Notes: generated by a model not told the origin, from the sequence alone. A stretch of DNA of 64,000 nucleotides from Nitrospira sp. CG24D (GCA_002869855.2 NEWQ02000023.1:2921-66920); one strand, 5' to 3'; positions 1 through 14,586 are shown, counted from the stretch's first letter. Numbers and translations: made by a program.

Positions 1-12
1 CATACCCAGCTC

Positions 13-885
13 TCAGCGACCCAACGCCAGCTTGATGGCGTTGCCGATCTCTGCTGGATTCTTCACGACCTTCACACCGGCTGATTCGAGCGTCTTCATC
101 TTTTCAGCGGCAGTCCCCTTACCGCCCGATACAATGGCGCCGGCGTGGCCCATGCGACGCCCTGGAGGCGCCGTGATGCCGGCGATAAAACTCACGACCG
201 GCTTCTTCACATTCTTCTTAATGAACTCAGCGGCTTTTTCTTCGGCATCACCACCAATCTCACCAATCATCACAATCCCCTGAGTCTCTGGATCTTTCTC
301 GAACAGCGCTAACACATCGACAAAGCCGGTCCCATTCACCGGATCGCCACCGATCCCGACGCAGGTGGTTTCGCCAAGCCCCAAGGTCGACAGCTGGTGC
401 ACCGCTTCATAGGTGAGGGTTCCGCTGCGCGAGACGACACCGACGATGCCCTTCTTGTGAATGAAGCCGGGCATAATGCCGATCTTCGCTTCGTCCACCG
501 TGATCACACCGGGACAGTTTGGACCGATCAATCGCACATCGCGGCCAGCCAATGCCCGCTTCACCTTCACCATGTCGTTCACCGGAATGCCTTCGGTGAT
601 ACAGATGATCAGCTTGACGCCGGCATCGGCGGCTTCGAGAATCGCATCGGCACAGAAGGGCGGCGGCACGAAAATGAGCGACGTGTCACAGCCCTCTTTC
701 TTGACCGCATCCCGCACCGTATTGAAAACGGGAATGCCTTCAACTTCCTGCCCGGCTTTCCCAGGGGTGACCCCGGCAACGACCTTCGTGCCATAGGCCT
801 TGCACTGCGTCGCATGGAACGAGCCTTCTTTGCCCGTGATCCCCTGCACCACTACCCGCGTATTCTTATTCACCAAAATTGACAT
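13..885 (-). CDS. sucD: Succinyl-CoA synthetase (ADP/GDP-forming) alpha subunit
   Basis: This 290-residue protein is the alpha subunit of succinyl-CoA ligase, which interconverts succinate and succinyl-CoA in the cytosol with SucC. In a reductive TCA cycle it works in the succinyl-CoA-forming direction. The N-terminal CoA-binding Rossmann domain ([13 protein letters not shown], about residues 12-24) and the catalytic phosphohistidine segment [10 protein letters not shown] (about 247-256) are both visible, and the length matches the family. The ATG is preceded by a GGGACGAG-type ribosome site. It is the last gene of the minus-strand reductive TCA operon and is separated from its partner sucC by an unrelated lipoprotein gene, which is unusual for this pair. 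Confidence 0.97.
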   Translation of the reverse strand: MSILVNKNTRVVVQGITGKEGSFHATQCKAYGTKVVAGVTPGKAGQEVEGIPVFNTVRDAVKKEGCDTSLIFVPPPFCADAILEAADAGVKLIICITEGIPVNDMVKVKRALAGRDVRLIGPNCPGVITVDEAKIGIMPGFIHKKGIVGVVSRSGTLTYEAVHQLSTLGLGETTCVGIGGDPVNGTGFVDVLALFEKDPETQGIVMIGEIGGDAEEKAAEFIKKNVKKPVVSFIAGITAPPGRRMGHAGAIVSGGKGTAAEKMKTLESAGVKVVKNPAEIGNAIKLALGR

Positions 886-913
886 AGTCTCGTCCCTTCA
901 CAGACTCCCGTTT

Positions 914-1507
914 CTAAAAAAGGCCCTTTCGGTGCGCGTCTTCAATGGTGGCTCGATGCATGTCGTACTGCGCAGCACTCAGCTTTGTCGTGGGACTGTC
1001 AGCAAACGGCATGGCAAACAGCAAGAAAAACTGGATCCAAAATCCCATCCCTTGGCGCTTCTCGATGGTCCCGACCTCTTTTGACTGGCGATCTCTATAA
1101 CTCGTTCGCGTGGCGAGGTCTTGTGCAACATACCCGGGGATCATCGTAAACGTGATCGCGGATACGGCGGCGGACCAGGAAAGACCATCGTCTCCCGCCT
1201 CAAGCACGGCAATGTCTGCATGAAGGTCTGCGGGAGCACCGTTCATAATGACGGAAGAAAACAAACCGGAATCAAGGTAGGCCTTGACCGCCTGCTCACG
1301 AGAATCGCCTAGCCCTTCCTTCCCCTGAGGACCGATCCCTGCGACATGGAGGGCAATGGACTTCTTTGCGGGCTGAACCGGCTGCGGCGGTTGCTGCCCC
1401 GACACCGATGACGCCCCATCCCTGACCATGATGCATCCGGAAGTGCTCAACGACAGGAGCATTAATGTGATAATTGTCCAAGGCATCTTCTGCACACAAC
1501 CTTCCAT
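914..1507 (-). CDS. Hypothetical lipoprotein between sucC and sucD
   Basis: This 197-residue protein has a short hydrophobic leader ending in a lipobox-like LSTSGC (about residues 20-25), so it is probably a lipid-anchored envelope protein. The middle contains AGIGPQGKEGLGDSREQAVKAYLDSGLFSSV, resembling small lipoproteins in which a predicted strand precedes a conserved envelope domain. The second half has a hydrophobic stretch (FWIQFFLLFAMPF, about 152-164) that may be a second membrane contact. I do not recognise a named family. An alternative start at Met8 would give a more standard leader, and neither start has a strong ribosome site. Its place between sucC and sucD suggests insertion into the operon rather than a role in the cycle. 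Confidence 0.75.
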   Translation of the reverse strand: MEGCVQKMPWTIITLMLLSLSTSGCIMVRDGASSVSGQQPPQPVQPAKKSIALHVAGIGPQGKEGLGDSREQAVKAYLDSGLFSSVIMNGAPADLHADIAVLEAGDDGLSWSAAVSAITFTMIPGYVAQDLATRTSYRDRQSKEVGTIEKRQGMGFWIQFFLLFAMPFADSPTTKLSAAQYDMHRATIEDAHRKGLF

Positions 1508-1562
1508 GCACGCTCTGGCCCATGAACCGAAACTTTCTTACGGAAACAAATACAAATTCTGA

Positions 1563-2741
<1,179 letters not shown>

Positions 2742-2753
2742 GCTGTACCCCTC

Positions 2754-4337
2754 TTAGCTCTCTTTTCTGGTGTAGGCCGGGAGGACCATGGGCGAGATGA
2801 CATTGCTCAGGTTGCCGTGCTTTTTCGCATCGGCCCGGAACCGCTGCAGATGCTGCACGGTGAGCTTACCTTGCTTCATGGAGCCAGCACGCCCAGCCGC
2901 CGTCAAACCCGAGCGCTTGCCGAAGACCATCAGGTCCAGCAAGGAATTGCCCATCAACCGATTGCGTCCGTGCAACCCTCCGGAGGCTTCGCCGGCCACA
3001 AACAGATTCTTGACGTTGGTTTCTGAATTCGTATCGATCTTCACGCCACCGTTCTGATAGTGCAGCGTCGGATAGATCAACACCGGATCTTTGCTGATAT
3101 CGATGCCGAACCGATCGAACTGCATCAGCATCGCAGGGAAGTGCTTCTCGACAGTGCCTGGTCCGTGCTCCACATCAAGCAATGGCGTATCCAACCACAC
3201 ACCCACACGCCCGGACATCGTGCGAATACCCCGGCCTTCTTCACACTCGCGGATGATGGAAGACGACACGACATCGCGGGTATCAAGTTCGTTTACAAAT
3301 CGTTCGCCCTTGGCATTGACCAGGTGGCCGCCTTCTGAACGGATCCCTTCCGTGACCAACTGACCGACCAGCTGTTCGGGGAAGACCGCCCCTGAGGGGT
3401 GATATTGGAATGTATCGATATGTGCCAGCTTCGCCCCCATGCGGTAGGAGAGGCAGAGCCCATCGCCGGTCGCCCCATAGTGATTGCTGGTCGGGAAACC
3501 CTGAATATGCAGTCGGCCGATTCCGCCGGTCGCGAGGATCACCGACTTCGCCGCAACGACGACATACCGGTGATTGTCCAGGTCCTTGAAAATGGCACCG
3601 CTGCACTGGCCGTTCTCATCGCTGAGCAACTCCACCGCCGCACAGAATTCGAGCAGCTGAATCTTCTGGTTCAGGACTTCGTCCTTGAGCACCCGCATGA
3701 TTTCAAGGCCGGTGTAGTCGGAGCAGGTCAAGAGCCGCGGCTTGGAACTGCCGCCGCCTTTCTTCACATGCAGATTGCCGTCCGCCTGCCGGTCGAATAA
3801 GACCCCCAGGTCAATGAGCCACTTGGCGATCGCAGGACCGTCATCCACCATGGTCTTCAACAGATCATGGTCGTTGTGCATGTGGCCGCCCTTGAGCGTA
3901 TCGAGAAAATGCGTGACGGGAGAATCCTCCGGTGCCACGGAGATCTGCATCCCGCCCTGCGCCATCACGCTATTGGAGTCGCCCAGTCTGAGCTTGGTGG
4001 CCAGCATGACTTTTGCGCCAGCGCCGTGCGCATGCAGCGCCGCGGCGCAACCGGCCCCGCCCCCGCCGATCACCAGCACGTCGGTGGTGTAGTCCGGCGT
4101 CAAATCCACATCATCCTGAATCAGACTGTCCCCTTCGAGCAACGTCGCCAATTCCACGACGGTTTTCTCATCAATATTGGGACCGAACCGGATGGGACGA
4201 TAAGCACTGGCCCGGTAGTCAGGGTGATACTTATGAATCAGCTGGTCACGATCAGCAGGAGAAAACTTGGGAAGGGCTTGCTTCCGGCGAGCATCCCGAG
4301 TTTTGTGCACAATCTGTTGGAGCGCGTGAATATCCAT
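2754..4337 (-). CDS. frdA: Fumarate reductase / succinate dehydrogenase flavoprotein subunit
   Basis: This is the FAD-containing catalytic subunit that, in the reductive cycle, reduces fumarate to succinate. An FAD-binding GGGGAGCAAALHA segment lies near residues 90-102. The substrate-region motifs FQYHPSG and HYQNGGVKID, and the C-terminal GEASGGLHGRNRLMGNSL FAD signature, are all present. The ORF track begins at a TTG at 4355. I prefer the ATG at 4337, which has GAGG about nine bases upstream (527 residues). The N-terminal ~75 residues before the FAD fold are longer than in many FrdA proteins. It is followed by sucC and preceded by the iron-sulfur subunit. No membrane anchor gene is present nearby. 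Whether it runs as fumarate reductase or succinate dehydrogenase cannot be read from sequence; the operon argues for the former. Confidence 0.92.
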   Translation of the reverse strand: MDIHALQQIVHKTRDARRKQALPKFSPADRDQLIHKYHPDYRASAYRPIRFGPNIDEKTVVELATLLEGDSLIQDDVDLTPDYTTDVLVIGGGGAGCAAALHAHGAGAKVMLATKLRLGDSNSVMAQGGMQISVAPEDSPVTHFLDTLKGGHMHNDHDLLKTMVDDGPAIAKWLIDLGVLFDRQADGNLHVKKGGGSSKPRLLTCSDYTGLEIMRVLKDEVLNQKIQLLEFCAAVELLSDENGQCSGAIFKDLDNHRYVVVAAKSVILATGGIGRLHIQGFPTSNHYGATGDGLCLSYRMGAKLAHIDTFQYHPSGAVFPEQLVGQLVTEGIRSEGGHLVNAKGERFVNELDTRDVVSSSIIRECEEGRGIRTMSGRVGVWLDTPLLDVEHGPGTVEKHFPAMLMQFDRFGIDISKDPVLIYPTLHYQNGGVKIDTNSETNVKNLFVAGEASGGLHGRNRLMGNSLLDLMVFGKRSGLTAAGRAGSMKQGKLTVQHLQRFRADAKKHGNLSNVISPMVLPAYTRKES

Positions 4338-4360
4338 CTCGGGTGGCCTCGACAATAAAA

Positions 4361-5071
4361 CTATTTTACGGTCGCACAGTGGTCGGCAAGTTCCTTCTCA
4401 TTCATAGCCAGAACTTTCTTCCACTCATCGTTGAAACGACCGTCCTGAATTTCCTTGATCCGCACATCCAGCCCCAACGGCTTCTCGGTAAAGTGCGCGC
4501 CCTGCGCACGGCTCACATAGAGCGCCACCAGGTTGGGAGCAATGTCGGCGATGCAGACCGGCGTGCACATGCCGCACATGACACAATCCATGAACATCTC
4601 GGACACGCTCTTGAAGTCGCCGAAAACGGCCTTCCACACACCTTCACGCACATCGATCTTCTGGGGACAGGCTTCGGTGCAGGCGTTGCAGTTCCGACAA
4701 AGCGGGGCCTCGGGATAGAGATTGAAGAGGTCCTGTTTGGGATCCTTGAGCGTTTGGATATCGTACGTCGCCTTTCGCGCGGGAAACGGCGGCATGATGG
4801 TGAACGACATGCCGTCCTGCACGGCCATTTGACAGGCCAGGCACGTCCGCACCTTGGGATCGTCTTTGGTCCGATAGTAAGTCGCACAGGCGCCGCAGAA
4901 CCCGCCCAGGCAACCGGCTCCCCGCACCACTTCTTGCCCCGTGTACCACAGGGCCTTGATGACGGTGATTCCTTCCGGCACGTCGTACTTCTTGCCGGAA
5001 ATTTCGATCGAGACCATCCGAGGCTTCATCACCTCAGGTTGATCGATAACGTTGGGGTCTTCTTGTGCCAT
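4361..5071 (-). CDS. frdB: Fumarate reductase / succinate dehydrogenase iron-sulfur subunit
   Basis: This is the electron-transfer subunit that pairs with the flavoprotein encoded 23 bp downstream. A plant-type [2Fe-2S] cluster is formed by CLGGFCGAC followed by TCLAC in the first half. The second half has two cysteine groups, CRNCNACTEACP and CVMCGMCTPVC, for the [4Fe-4S]/[3Fe-4S] centres. The ORF track starts at 5110, but the ATG at 5071 (MAQEDPN) has a close GAGG and makes a 236-residue protein of normal size. The Asp-rich, Cys-free N-terminus has no membrane segment. No sdhC/frdC-like anchor is encoded next to it, so the partner redox module is either soluble or elsewhere. Confidence 0.92.
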   Translation of the reverse strand: MAQEDPNVIDQPEVMKPRMVSIEISGKKYDVPEGITVIKALWYTGQEVVRGAGCLGGFCGACATYYRTKDDPKVRTCLACQMAVQDGMSFTIMPPFPARKATYDIQTLKDPKQDLFNLYPEAPLCRNCNACTEACPQKIDVREGVWKAVFGDFKSVSEMFMDCVMCGMCTPVCIADIAPNLVALYVSRAQGAHFTEKPLGLDVRIKEIQDGRFNDEWKKVLAMNEKELADHCATVK

Positions 5072-5192
5072 GTTCCTCAAACCGGTGAGGGGGTGAAGCA
5101 TGAGGGGCAAGGCGGGAGAATCCCCCAGACCTTACCCCTCGCTGCGTGCTCACACAGTATACGTGCCACTCACTACAAAAAAGAACCGTCTT

Positions 5193-9694
<4,502 letters not shown>

Positions 9695-9793
9695 GGCGTC
9701 TCTCCGTTTCCTATTAATGACGTCGTGCGTGTCCCGTAAAGCGTCTCTCGCAGACCTGGTCGCGATTCACGAACAACGCTTCGCGTTTCACGC

Positions 9794-9876
9794 TACTTCA
9801 GCAGCGGCACTTCCCGCGACTATTTCAGTCGGCGGAACCTCCCGCAATTATTTCAACGGCGGCACTTCGCGCCGTT
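9794..9876. repeat. Three-copy ~28-bp tandem repeat spanning the 3' end of aclA
   Basis: Three consecutive units read on the plus strand start TACTTCAG, TATTTCAG and TATTTCAA at 9794, 9821 and 9849. Each continues with a CGGCGGMAC(Y)TCSCGC-like core. The third unit encodes the last residues and stop of AclA (REVPPLK). The first two lie just downstream of the stop and would encode REVPP-like peptides in other frames. The units are 27-28 bp, so the duplication is out of frame. It looks like a slippage duplication that is now diverging. Confidence 0.75.
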
Positions 9877-11668
9877 TGGGGGCCGCGTAGTTCACTAGGT
9901 AATCGAACAGCCGGATCAGACGGCTGTCCTGGCGCTTCTGATCCACCCAGTGGCCGATCAATCCGATCGTCCGCGAGAGGATGAAGAATCCGTTCAAACT
10001 ATCGACCGGGAATCCGATATCGACCAACACGGCCGCCATCGTTCCGTCCACATTCAAAATTAAGTTGTCTTTCTTTACCGCCGTCACTTTTTCGACTTCC
10101 AGCGCGAAATCGAGGCACGGGGTCTTAATGGGCAGGCTCTTTACATAGCCAACCAACTCCTTCACCCGCTTGTCCGGATTGCGCAAGCTCTTCACACGAT
10201 GGCCGATGCCGGGCACCGGACCATGGTTCTTCTTCATATAGGTCAGGAATTCGTCGACCGTCATCTTGTTATCGACGGCATGTTTAAAGAACCGTCCGGC
10301 ATCGGTGACGGCACCGCCGAAGCGCGGGCCGATCATGATGAGTCCGGCGGCCACTGACTGGGACAGGCCGATCCCGGCGCATGCCGCGATGATCGTCCCC
10401 AACGCTCCGCTCACGCAGGGACCATGGTCGGCAGAGAGCATCATGATGCGCTTGATAATTTCGGCTTCCTGCTTGGAGATCAACCGCTTGTCCCATAAGA
10501 GTCCGACCACATGAGGGATTTCGTAGCCCTTATTGATGAGCTCGGACGCGGGATACCCGTCATAGCAGGGTTCGTCCCCGCGATCATCACTGATCGTAGT
10601 ACGAATCAGTGGGGTGACCATGACTTCATCGGCCTTCATGGCCGCTTCAATGCTCTTTGGCAACTTCGGCAGTGACGCCGGCTCGACCGGCTCCTTCACC
10701 TGACCGGACTTCAACAATTCCTGATAGGCTTCCTTGATCGCCGGACCGAGGGCCCCGAAGGTCGCCGGGACAATCGCGCCGGACTTTTTGAGGGCATCGG
10801 ACTTGGAACGGGCCGACCCTTCGCCTTTCAACCCCTCCTTCGCGCCCGCGTGACCGAACTTCATCCCCTTCGGCAGACTTTCCTGGCAGAAGCCGGAGAC
10901 CACGGCCATCAACTTCACGCGCCGCTTCTTGGCGCCGTACCACTCAGCCGCGCGCTCTTCGAGATCGCCGCCCATTTCGCCGACAATGACGACTGCCTTC
11001 GTCTGCGGGTCGTTCTCAAACATTTCAAGATAGCTCACATAGTCAGTTCCCGGATAGGCATCGCCGCCGATACCGATGGCCGTTGTGATGCCGTCGGCGA
11101 ACTGTGAGCAGATCCAGATAATTTCGTTGGAAAGACCGCCCGACTTGGTGATGACCCCGAAGGAACCTTCGCGATAGAGCTTGGACAGGACGAGGTTGTC
11201 GAACGCGCCGCCGATGACACCGAGGCGACAGGAGCCGGCTGACACAATACCGATCGACGATGGGCCGTTAAAAACCTTGCCGAGCTTTCTGGCATGGGCC
11301 CCAAGAATCTTGGCGTCCTTCTCAGGTACGCCTTCGGTGATCATCGAGACGACCTTGATGTGCGTATCGTCGAGGGCTTCCATTCCGCCCTTCATGGCGC
11401 GATCGGCACCGATGTAGACGAGACTGGTGTTGATCTGAGGATGGTGCTTGGTGGCTTCGGCGACCGTTTTATAGATGGGGACCGCAACCAGTCCGCTTCC
11501 GTAGGGAATCTCGTGCGTCTTCCCGGCATCCGGCGGATAGACAAAGGCCAGGACGTTCAGCGAACGCTTGATTAGATAACAAAACTCGGCCATGCGGCGC
11601 GCGGCGTTGACGCCAGCCACGCCGCCCTGAATGACCACATAGGTATCTTTGTTTGCCAGGATACTCAT
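9848..11668 (-). CDS. aclA: ATP-citrate lyase, alpha (large) subunit
   Basis: This 606-residue subunit carries the citryl-CoA lyase part of ATP-citrate lyase, the defining enzyme of the reductive TCA cycle, which splits citrate into acetyl-CoA and oxaloacetate. The first ~300 residues form a succinyl-CoA-synthetase-alpha-like half with a CoA-binding N-terminus (VVIQGGVAGVNAA) and the phosphohistidine segment FGHAGAKEG. The last ~270 residues are citrate-synthase-like, with GHRVKSLRNPDKR. Length agrees with two-subunit (AclA/AclB) enzymes. The ATG has GGAG upstream. It lies 95 bp downstream of aclB with an inverted repeat in between. Confidence 0.97.
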   Translation of the reverse strand: MSILANKDTYVVIQGGVAGVNAARRMAEFCYLIKRSLNVLAFVYPPDAGKTHEIPYGSGLVAVPIYKTVAEATKHHPQINTSLVYIGADRAMKGGMEALDDTHIKVVSMITEGVPEKDAKILGAHARKLGKVFNGPSSIGIVSAGSCRLGVIGGAFDNLVLSKLYREGSFGVITKSGGLSNEIIWICSQFADGITTAIGIGGDAYPGTDYVSYLEMFENDPQTKAVVIVGEMGGDLEERAAEWYGAKKRRVKLMAVVSGFCQESLPKGMKFGHAGAKEGLKGEGSARSKSDALKKSGAIVPATFGALGPAIKEAYQELLKSGQVKEPVEPASLPKLPKSIEAAMKADEVMVTPLIRTTISDDRGDEPCYDGYPASELINKGYEIPHVVGLLWDKRLISKQEAEIIKRIMMLSADHGPCVSGALGTIIAACAGIGLSQSVAAGLIMIGPRFGGAVTDAGRFFKHAVDNKMTVDEFLTYMKKNHGPVPGIGHRVKSLRNPDKRVKELVGYVKSLPIKTPCLDFALEVEKVTAVKKDNLILNVDGTMAAVLVDIGFPVDSLNGFFILSRTIGLIGHWVDQKRQDSRLIRLFDYLVNYAAPKRREVPPLK

Positions 11669-11683
11669 CGGGATCTCCTCTTT

Positions 11684-11761
11684 AGTGCTGAGTACTCAGT
11701 GCTCAGTGCTGAGTGGGGGAGAGCAGTTCTTACTGCTCAGCACTCAGGACTCAGCACTCGG
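11684..11761. repeat. Long inverted repeat between aclB and aclA
   Basis: The left arm at 11684-11714 is built from GTGCTGAGT-like words (AGTGCTGAGTACTCAG...). The right arm at 11732-11761 is its imperfect reverse complement (ACTGCTCAGCACTCAG...). The arms are about 30 bp with a ~17-bp loop. In the aclBA transcript the element would fold immediately after the aclB stop and just upstream of the aclA ribosome site. Confidence 0.8.
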
Positions 11762-11763
11762 TT

Positions 11764-12960
11764 CTATTTCTGGAGCGCCTTATCGACAATGTCGGTGAGC
11801 GGCGTGTTGCGATCGAAGACACTGATGTCGAACCCTTCGTCCTTGAGCGCGCGCATCGCGTCGAGCCCTTCCTTCTCTCGCGGGCCACCGCGACGCACCC
11901 AGATTTTCACGCCCTTGAGCTTGCCTTCCGACTTGGCCTTGCGGAATCCGTTGATGATGCCGCCGAAGGTTTTCACCACGTCGGTGAAATTGGCAATCGC
12001 GCCGCCGACAATGATGTTCTTGATTCCGGGCAGCGAGCAGACTTTCTCCGTCAGCACTTCAACCGCCCAATCGGGCGGATCGCCGGAGTATTCGGCGTAG
12101 TTCGCCAACTTACCGCCACGCGCCACGACGGCATCGGAATAATAGACGCTGGCGCCACCGCCTGCGGGAAGCATTGCCGTATCACCACCGGGAATTTCGA
12201 TGAACTTGACGGAGCCCTTGATCTTGCTGTCGACAGCCATGACCTCCTCTTCCTGCTTGGAGTAGGCCCGGCCGAATTCTGCCGCAAACGCAAAGTTCCA
12301 ATCCGGATGGCGAAATTTGGCGTCGCCGTCGAGCAAGGTCACGGCATCCAGCGCCACCAGTTCGCCATCACTCGCGCGAGTCACGACCGGATTGACTTCC
12401 AGATACTGCGCATCTTCACTATCGAAGCAGGCAAACATTTTCCCGGCAAACTCGGCCATTTTCTTGATCAGCGGACCGGTAAATCCCGCCTCTTTCGAGA
12501 GCTTTTCCAGCGCGTCGGCGGAAGGGGCCTGTCCGATCTCGAGACAGAGCCGCTTGACCCGTTCCCAATTCGACTCGACTTCGATCCCGCCGCAATTGGC
12601 CACGAGAATCTCACTGCCTTCGCGCGTCGACTTCACCGCGCAATAATATTCTTCTTTGTGAGAAATCATTTCTGACACGATGACCTGCGTCACCGTGATG
12701 CTCCCGACTTGGCGGCCGATCATTTCCTTGGTCGCGGCTTCCGCTGCCTTGAAATCCAGATCGATCTTGACTAAACCAAGCTTAAACCGTGACCCGAGGG
12801 CCTCGTGGGCCTTGGCGACGAGCTTGGATTTCTTCAGCCATTCATTCGCTTGCCCCAGCTTTGTCAACTCGTCAACGGATGTGACGACGACGTAATTGGG
12901 GACGTTGATCCCCCACTTCTTCATCAGCCCCATTCCGGGACCTTCAAGCACCTTGGCCAT
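11764..12960 (-). CDS. aclB: ATP-citrate lyase, beta (small) subunit
   Basis: This 398-residue ATP-grasp subunit binds ATP and citrate and forms citryl-phosphate/citryl-CoA together with AclA. It begins MAKVLEGPGMGLMKKWGINVP. It carries the citrate-lyase-beta features GGGASVYYSDAV and NIIVGGAIANFTDVVKTF in the C-terminal half, which resembles SucC. The ATG is preceded by AAGGAG. It is the first gene of the reductive TCA operon, 47 bp downstream of the predicted promoter. Its presence with AclA is strong evidence for autotrophic carbon fixation by this route. Confidence 0.96.
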   Translation of the reverse strand: MAKVLEGPGMGLMKKWGINVPNYVVVTSVDELTKLGQANEWLKKSKLVAKAHEALGSRFKLGLVKIDLDFKAAEAATKEMIGRQVGSITVTQVIVSEMISHKEEYYCAVKSTREGSEILVANCGGIEVESNWERVKRLCLEIGQAPSADALEKLSKEAGFTGPLIKKMAEFAGKMFACFDSEDAQYLEVNPVVTRASDGELVALDAVTLLDGDAKFRHPDWNFAFAAEFGRAYSKQEEEVMAVDSKIKGSVKFIEIPGGDTAMLPAGGGASVYYSDAVVARGGKLANYAEYSGDPPDWAVEVLTEKVCSLPGIKNIIVGGAIANFTDVVKTFGGIINGFRKAKSEGKLKGVKIWVRRGGPREKEGLDAMRALKDEGFDISVFDRNTPLTDIVDKALQK

Positions 12961-13006
12961 GACGACACTCCTTCAGCGTAGTGGAAACCAGCGATAAGGG
13001 AGCCGG

Positions 13007-13035
13007 ATTGTAGCGAAATCACAGGGATGACTCAA
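13007..13035 (-). promoter_or_regulatory. Predicted sigma-70-type promoter of the reductive TCA operon
   Basis: On the minus strand TTGAGT (13035-13030) is followed after 17 bases by TACAAT (13012-13007), a near-consensus -35/-10 pair. The predicted start point would leave a leader of about 40 bases before aclB, with its AAGGAG site. No other good hexamer pair was seen in the 230-bp gap upstream of aclB. Confidence 0.65.
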
Positions 13036-13192
13036 TACACCAGAGGTACTAACTCGTGAGAGCTCAAAAGGCCTAGTCCGCCGGCTTGATCAGAGAGAGT
13101 AGTCACCATCTAACACATTGAATTATTTGAACACCTATTCAAAAGTCCACGGTAACACGGCGCTCAATCTGTCAATGATCTCAAAGACAATC

Positions 13193-14032
13193 TCACCGGC
13201 GCGTCCGAATCTTCTGACAGGTGGTGCAAATAAATGAACTCCGCTCACCTTGGACGCGCTTGATAACGGTCCCACATGCCCGGGGACAAGGAATCCCCTC
13301 CTTGCCATACACAAGATGGTGTTGCTTGTAGGTTCCTTCGGAACCGTCCGGAGCAAAGAAGTCTTTGACGCTGGACCCCCCGCATACAATGGCCGCCCGT
13401 AGAATTGATTGCATCTCATGGTGGAGACGGCCTGCAGCAGAAGGTGCGAGCTGACTGGCGATCACATCCGGATGCAAACCGGCTCGAAACAGGGCTTCAT
13501 TTGCATAGATATTTCCGATACCCGCAATGACCTGCTGGTGCATCAACACCGCTTTCAATCGACGCCGACATTGCCGGAGCAACCGAGTAAACTCCTCGCA
13601 GGTGACATGAAGAGGATCCCATCCAAACCGCCTGGCACGATAGCGATCGAGACCCGCACGATCCAGCAAAGAGAGACGGCCGAACCGGCGCGGGTTCCAA
13701 TAGCGCAATGAACCGGTCGACGTGGAATCGAATTGCATCGTGTAGTGCACATGCTGAGGGAACTTGATCGACACGGCAGGAAATAACAGCAGCCCGGTCA
13801 TCCCGAGTTCTGCCACGAGATAGCGTCTGTCCCCCGCTTTCTCAAATTCAATCGCGACACTCTTCCCGTATCGATCGACCGCCGTCACCACACTCCCGGG
13901 ATACCACCAATCCGTATCACCGCCTTCGCGAACGATGTCGGACCTCCCCGCGACTACACCCGTAACCTGCGCTCCAATCAAGCGCGCACGAAGTTGACGA
14001 GCCGCGACTTCGGCTTCGGGTAGTTCAGGCAT
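13193..14032 (-). CDS. mutM: Formamidopyrimidine-DNA glycosylase (Fpg/MutM)
   Basis: This enzyme removes oxidised purines such as 8-oxoguanine and cuts the abasic site. The ATG at 14032 gives the diagnostic MPELPEAEV start, where the processed Pro is the nucleophile. The ORF-track start at 14107 adds 25 unsupported residues. GNIYANEALFRAGLHP (about 165-180) is the helix-two-turn-helix region. The C-terminal zinc finger reads CPRAC...CTTC. The first pair is CX3C instead of the usual CX2C, with the next Cys correspondingly one residue nearer, so overall spacing is kept. At 279 residues the length is normal. The gene is preceded by a phosphatase gene on the same strand about 100 bp away. Confidence 0.95.
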   Translation of the reverse strand: MPELPEAEVAARQLRARLIGAQVTGVVAGRSDIVREGGDTDWWYPGSVVTAVDRYGKSVAIEFEKAGDRRYLVAELGMTGLLLFPAVSIKFPQHVHYTMQFDSTSTGSLRYWNPRRFGRLSLLDRAGLDRYRARRFGWDPLHVTCEEFTRLLRQCRRRLKAVLMHQQVIAGIGNIYANEALFRAGLHPDVIASQLAPSAAGRLHHEMQSILRAAIVCGGSSVKDFFAPDGSEGTYKQHHLVYGKEGIPCPRACGTVIKRVQGERSSFICTTCQKIRTRR

Positions 14033-14133
14033 AGGACCCTTTACATGGTGAAAAGGAATGACGCATCGACGCAAATCATTACGCCACGCGAACGGGAAGA
14101 AACGCAATGCTGGAAAGAGCTACAGGAGCCCGG

Positions 14134-14586
14134 CTAGGCGACGCGCGGAACAGAAGTGGATCCGGCTGTCTTACTCGCCCGATGGGAGCGCAGCTTGAGT
14201 ACGTTCTCAATGGTCTCCTGCAGCTGGGGAAGCGGCATCGCTCCAGGCCGACGGGCTTTGACAAACGCCACGGCCTCTTCATAGGACAGGCCTTGGTTGC
14301 AGCAAAAGTATGCGATCAGGACAGACGCAGACCGCCCCATCCCGGCACGGCAACAGACCAGCGTACGGGTCCCTGGAGCACGCGCTTCGAGCCAGGCCAC
14401 CGCGCGATCGAGCCGCGCGGGATCTACAACTGAAAACTCTTTGAATGGGATATATTCGTAGTCCAGCCAGACGGGAGGCTCAACGCGAAACTCTTCCGCC
14501 ACCAGCAACAGTCCGGCGATCCCCGGCATGGGGTTCCGAGCCTCGTCGATGTTACCCAGTATCAATGCATTAGAAATCACATGCAT
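14134..14586 (-). CDS. Dual-specificity-type protein phosphatase
   Basis: This 150-residue cysteine phosphatase contains the CX5R active-site loop as CRAGMGRSASVLIAY (about residues 94-108), followed by a conserved helix with SYEEAVAFVKARRPGA. The residue before the catalytic Cys is Cys rather than the usual His. The fold matches small dual-specificity phosphatases acting on phospho-Tyr/Ser/Thr or other phosphate esters; the substrate is unknown. No clear ribosome site precedes the ATG. It may be co-transcribed with mutM, but the functions do not suggest a shared pathway. Confidence 0.85.
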   Translation of the reverse strand: MHVISNALILGNIDEARNPMPGIAGLLLVAEEFRVEPPVWLDYEYIPFKEFSVVDPARLDRAVAWLEARAPGTRTLVCCRAGMGRSASVLIAYFCCNQGLSYEEAVAFVKARRPGAMPLPQLQETIENVLKLRSHRASKTAGSTSVPRVA

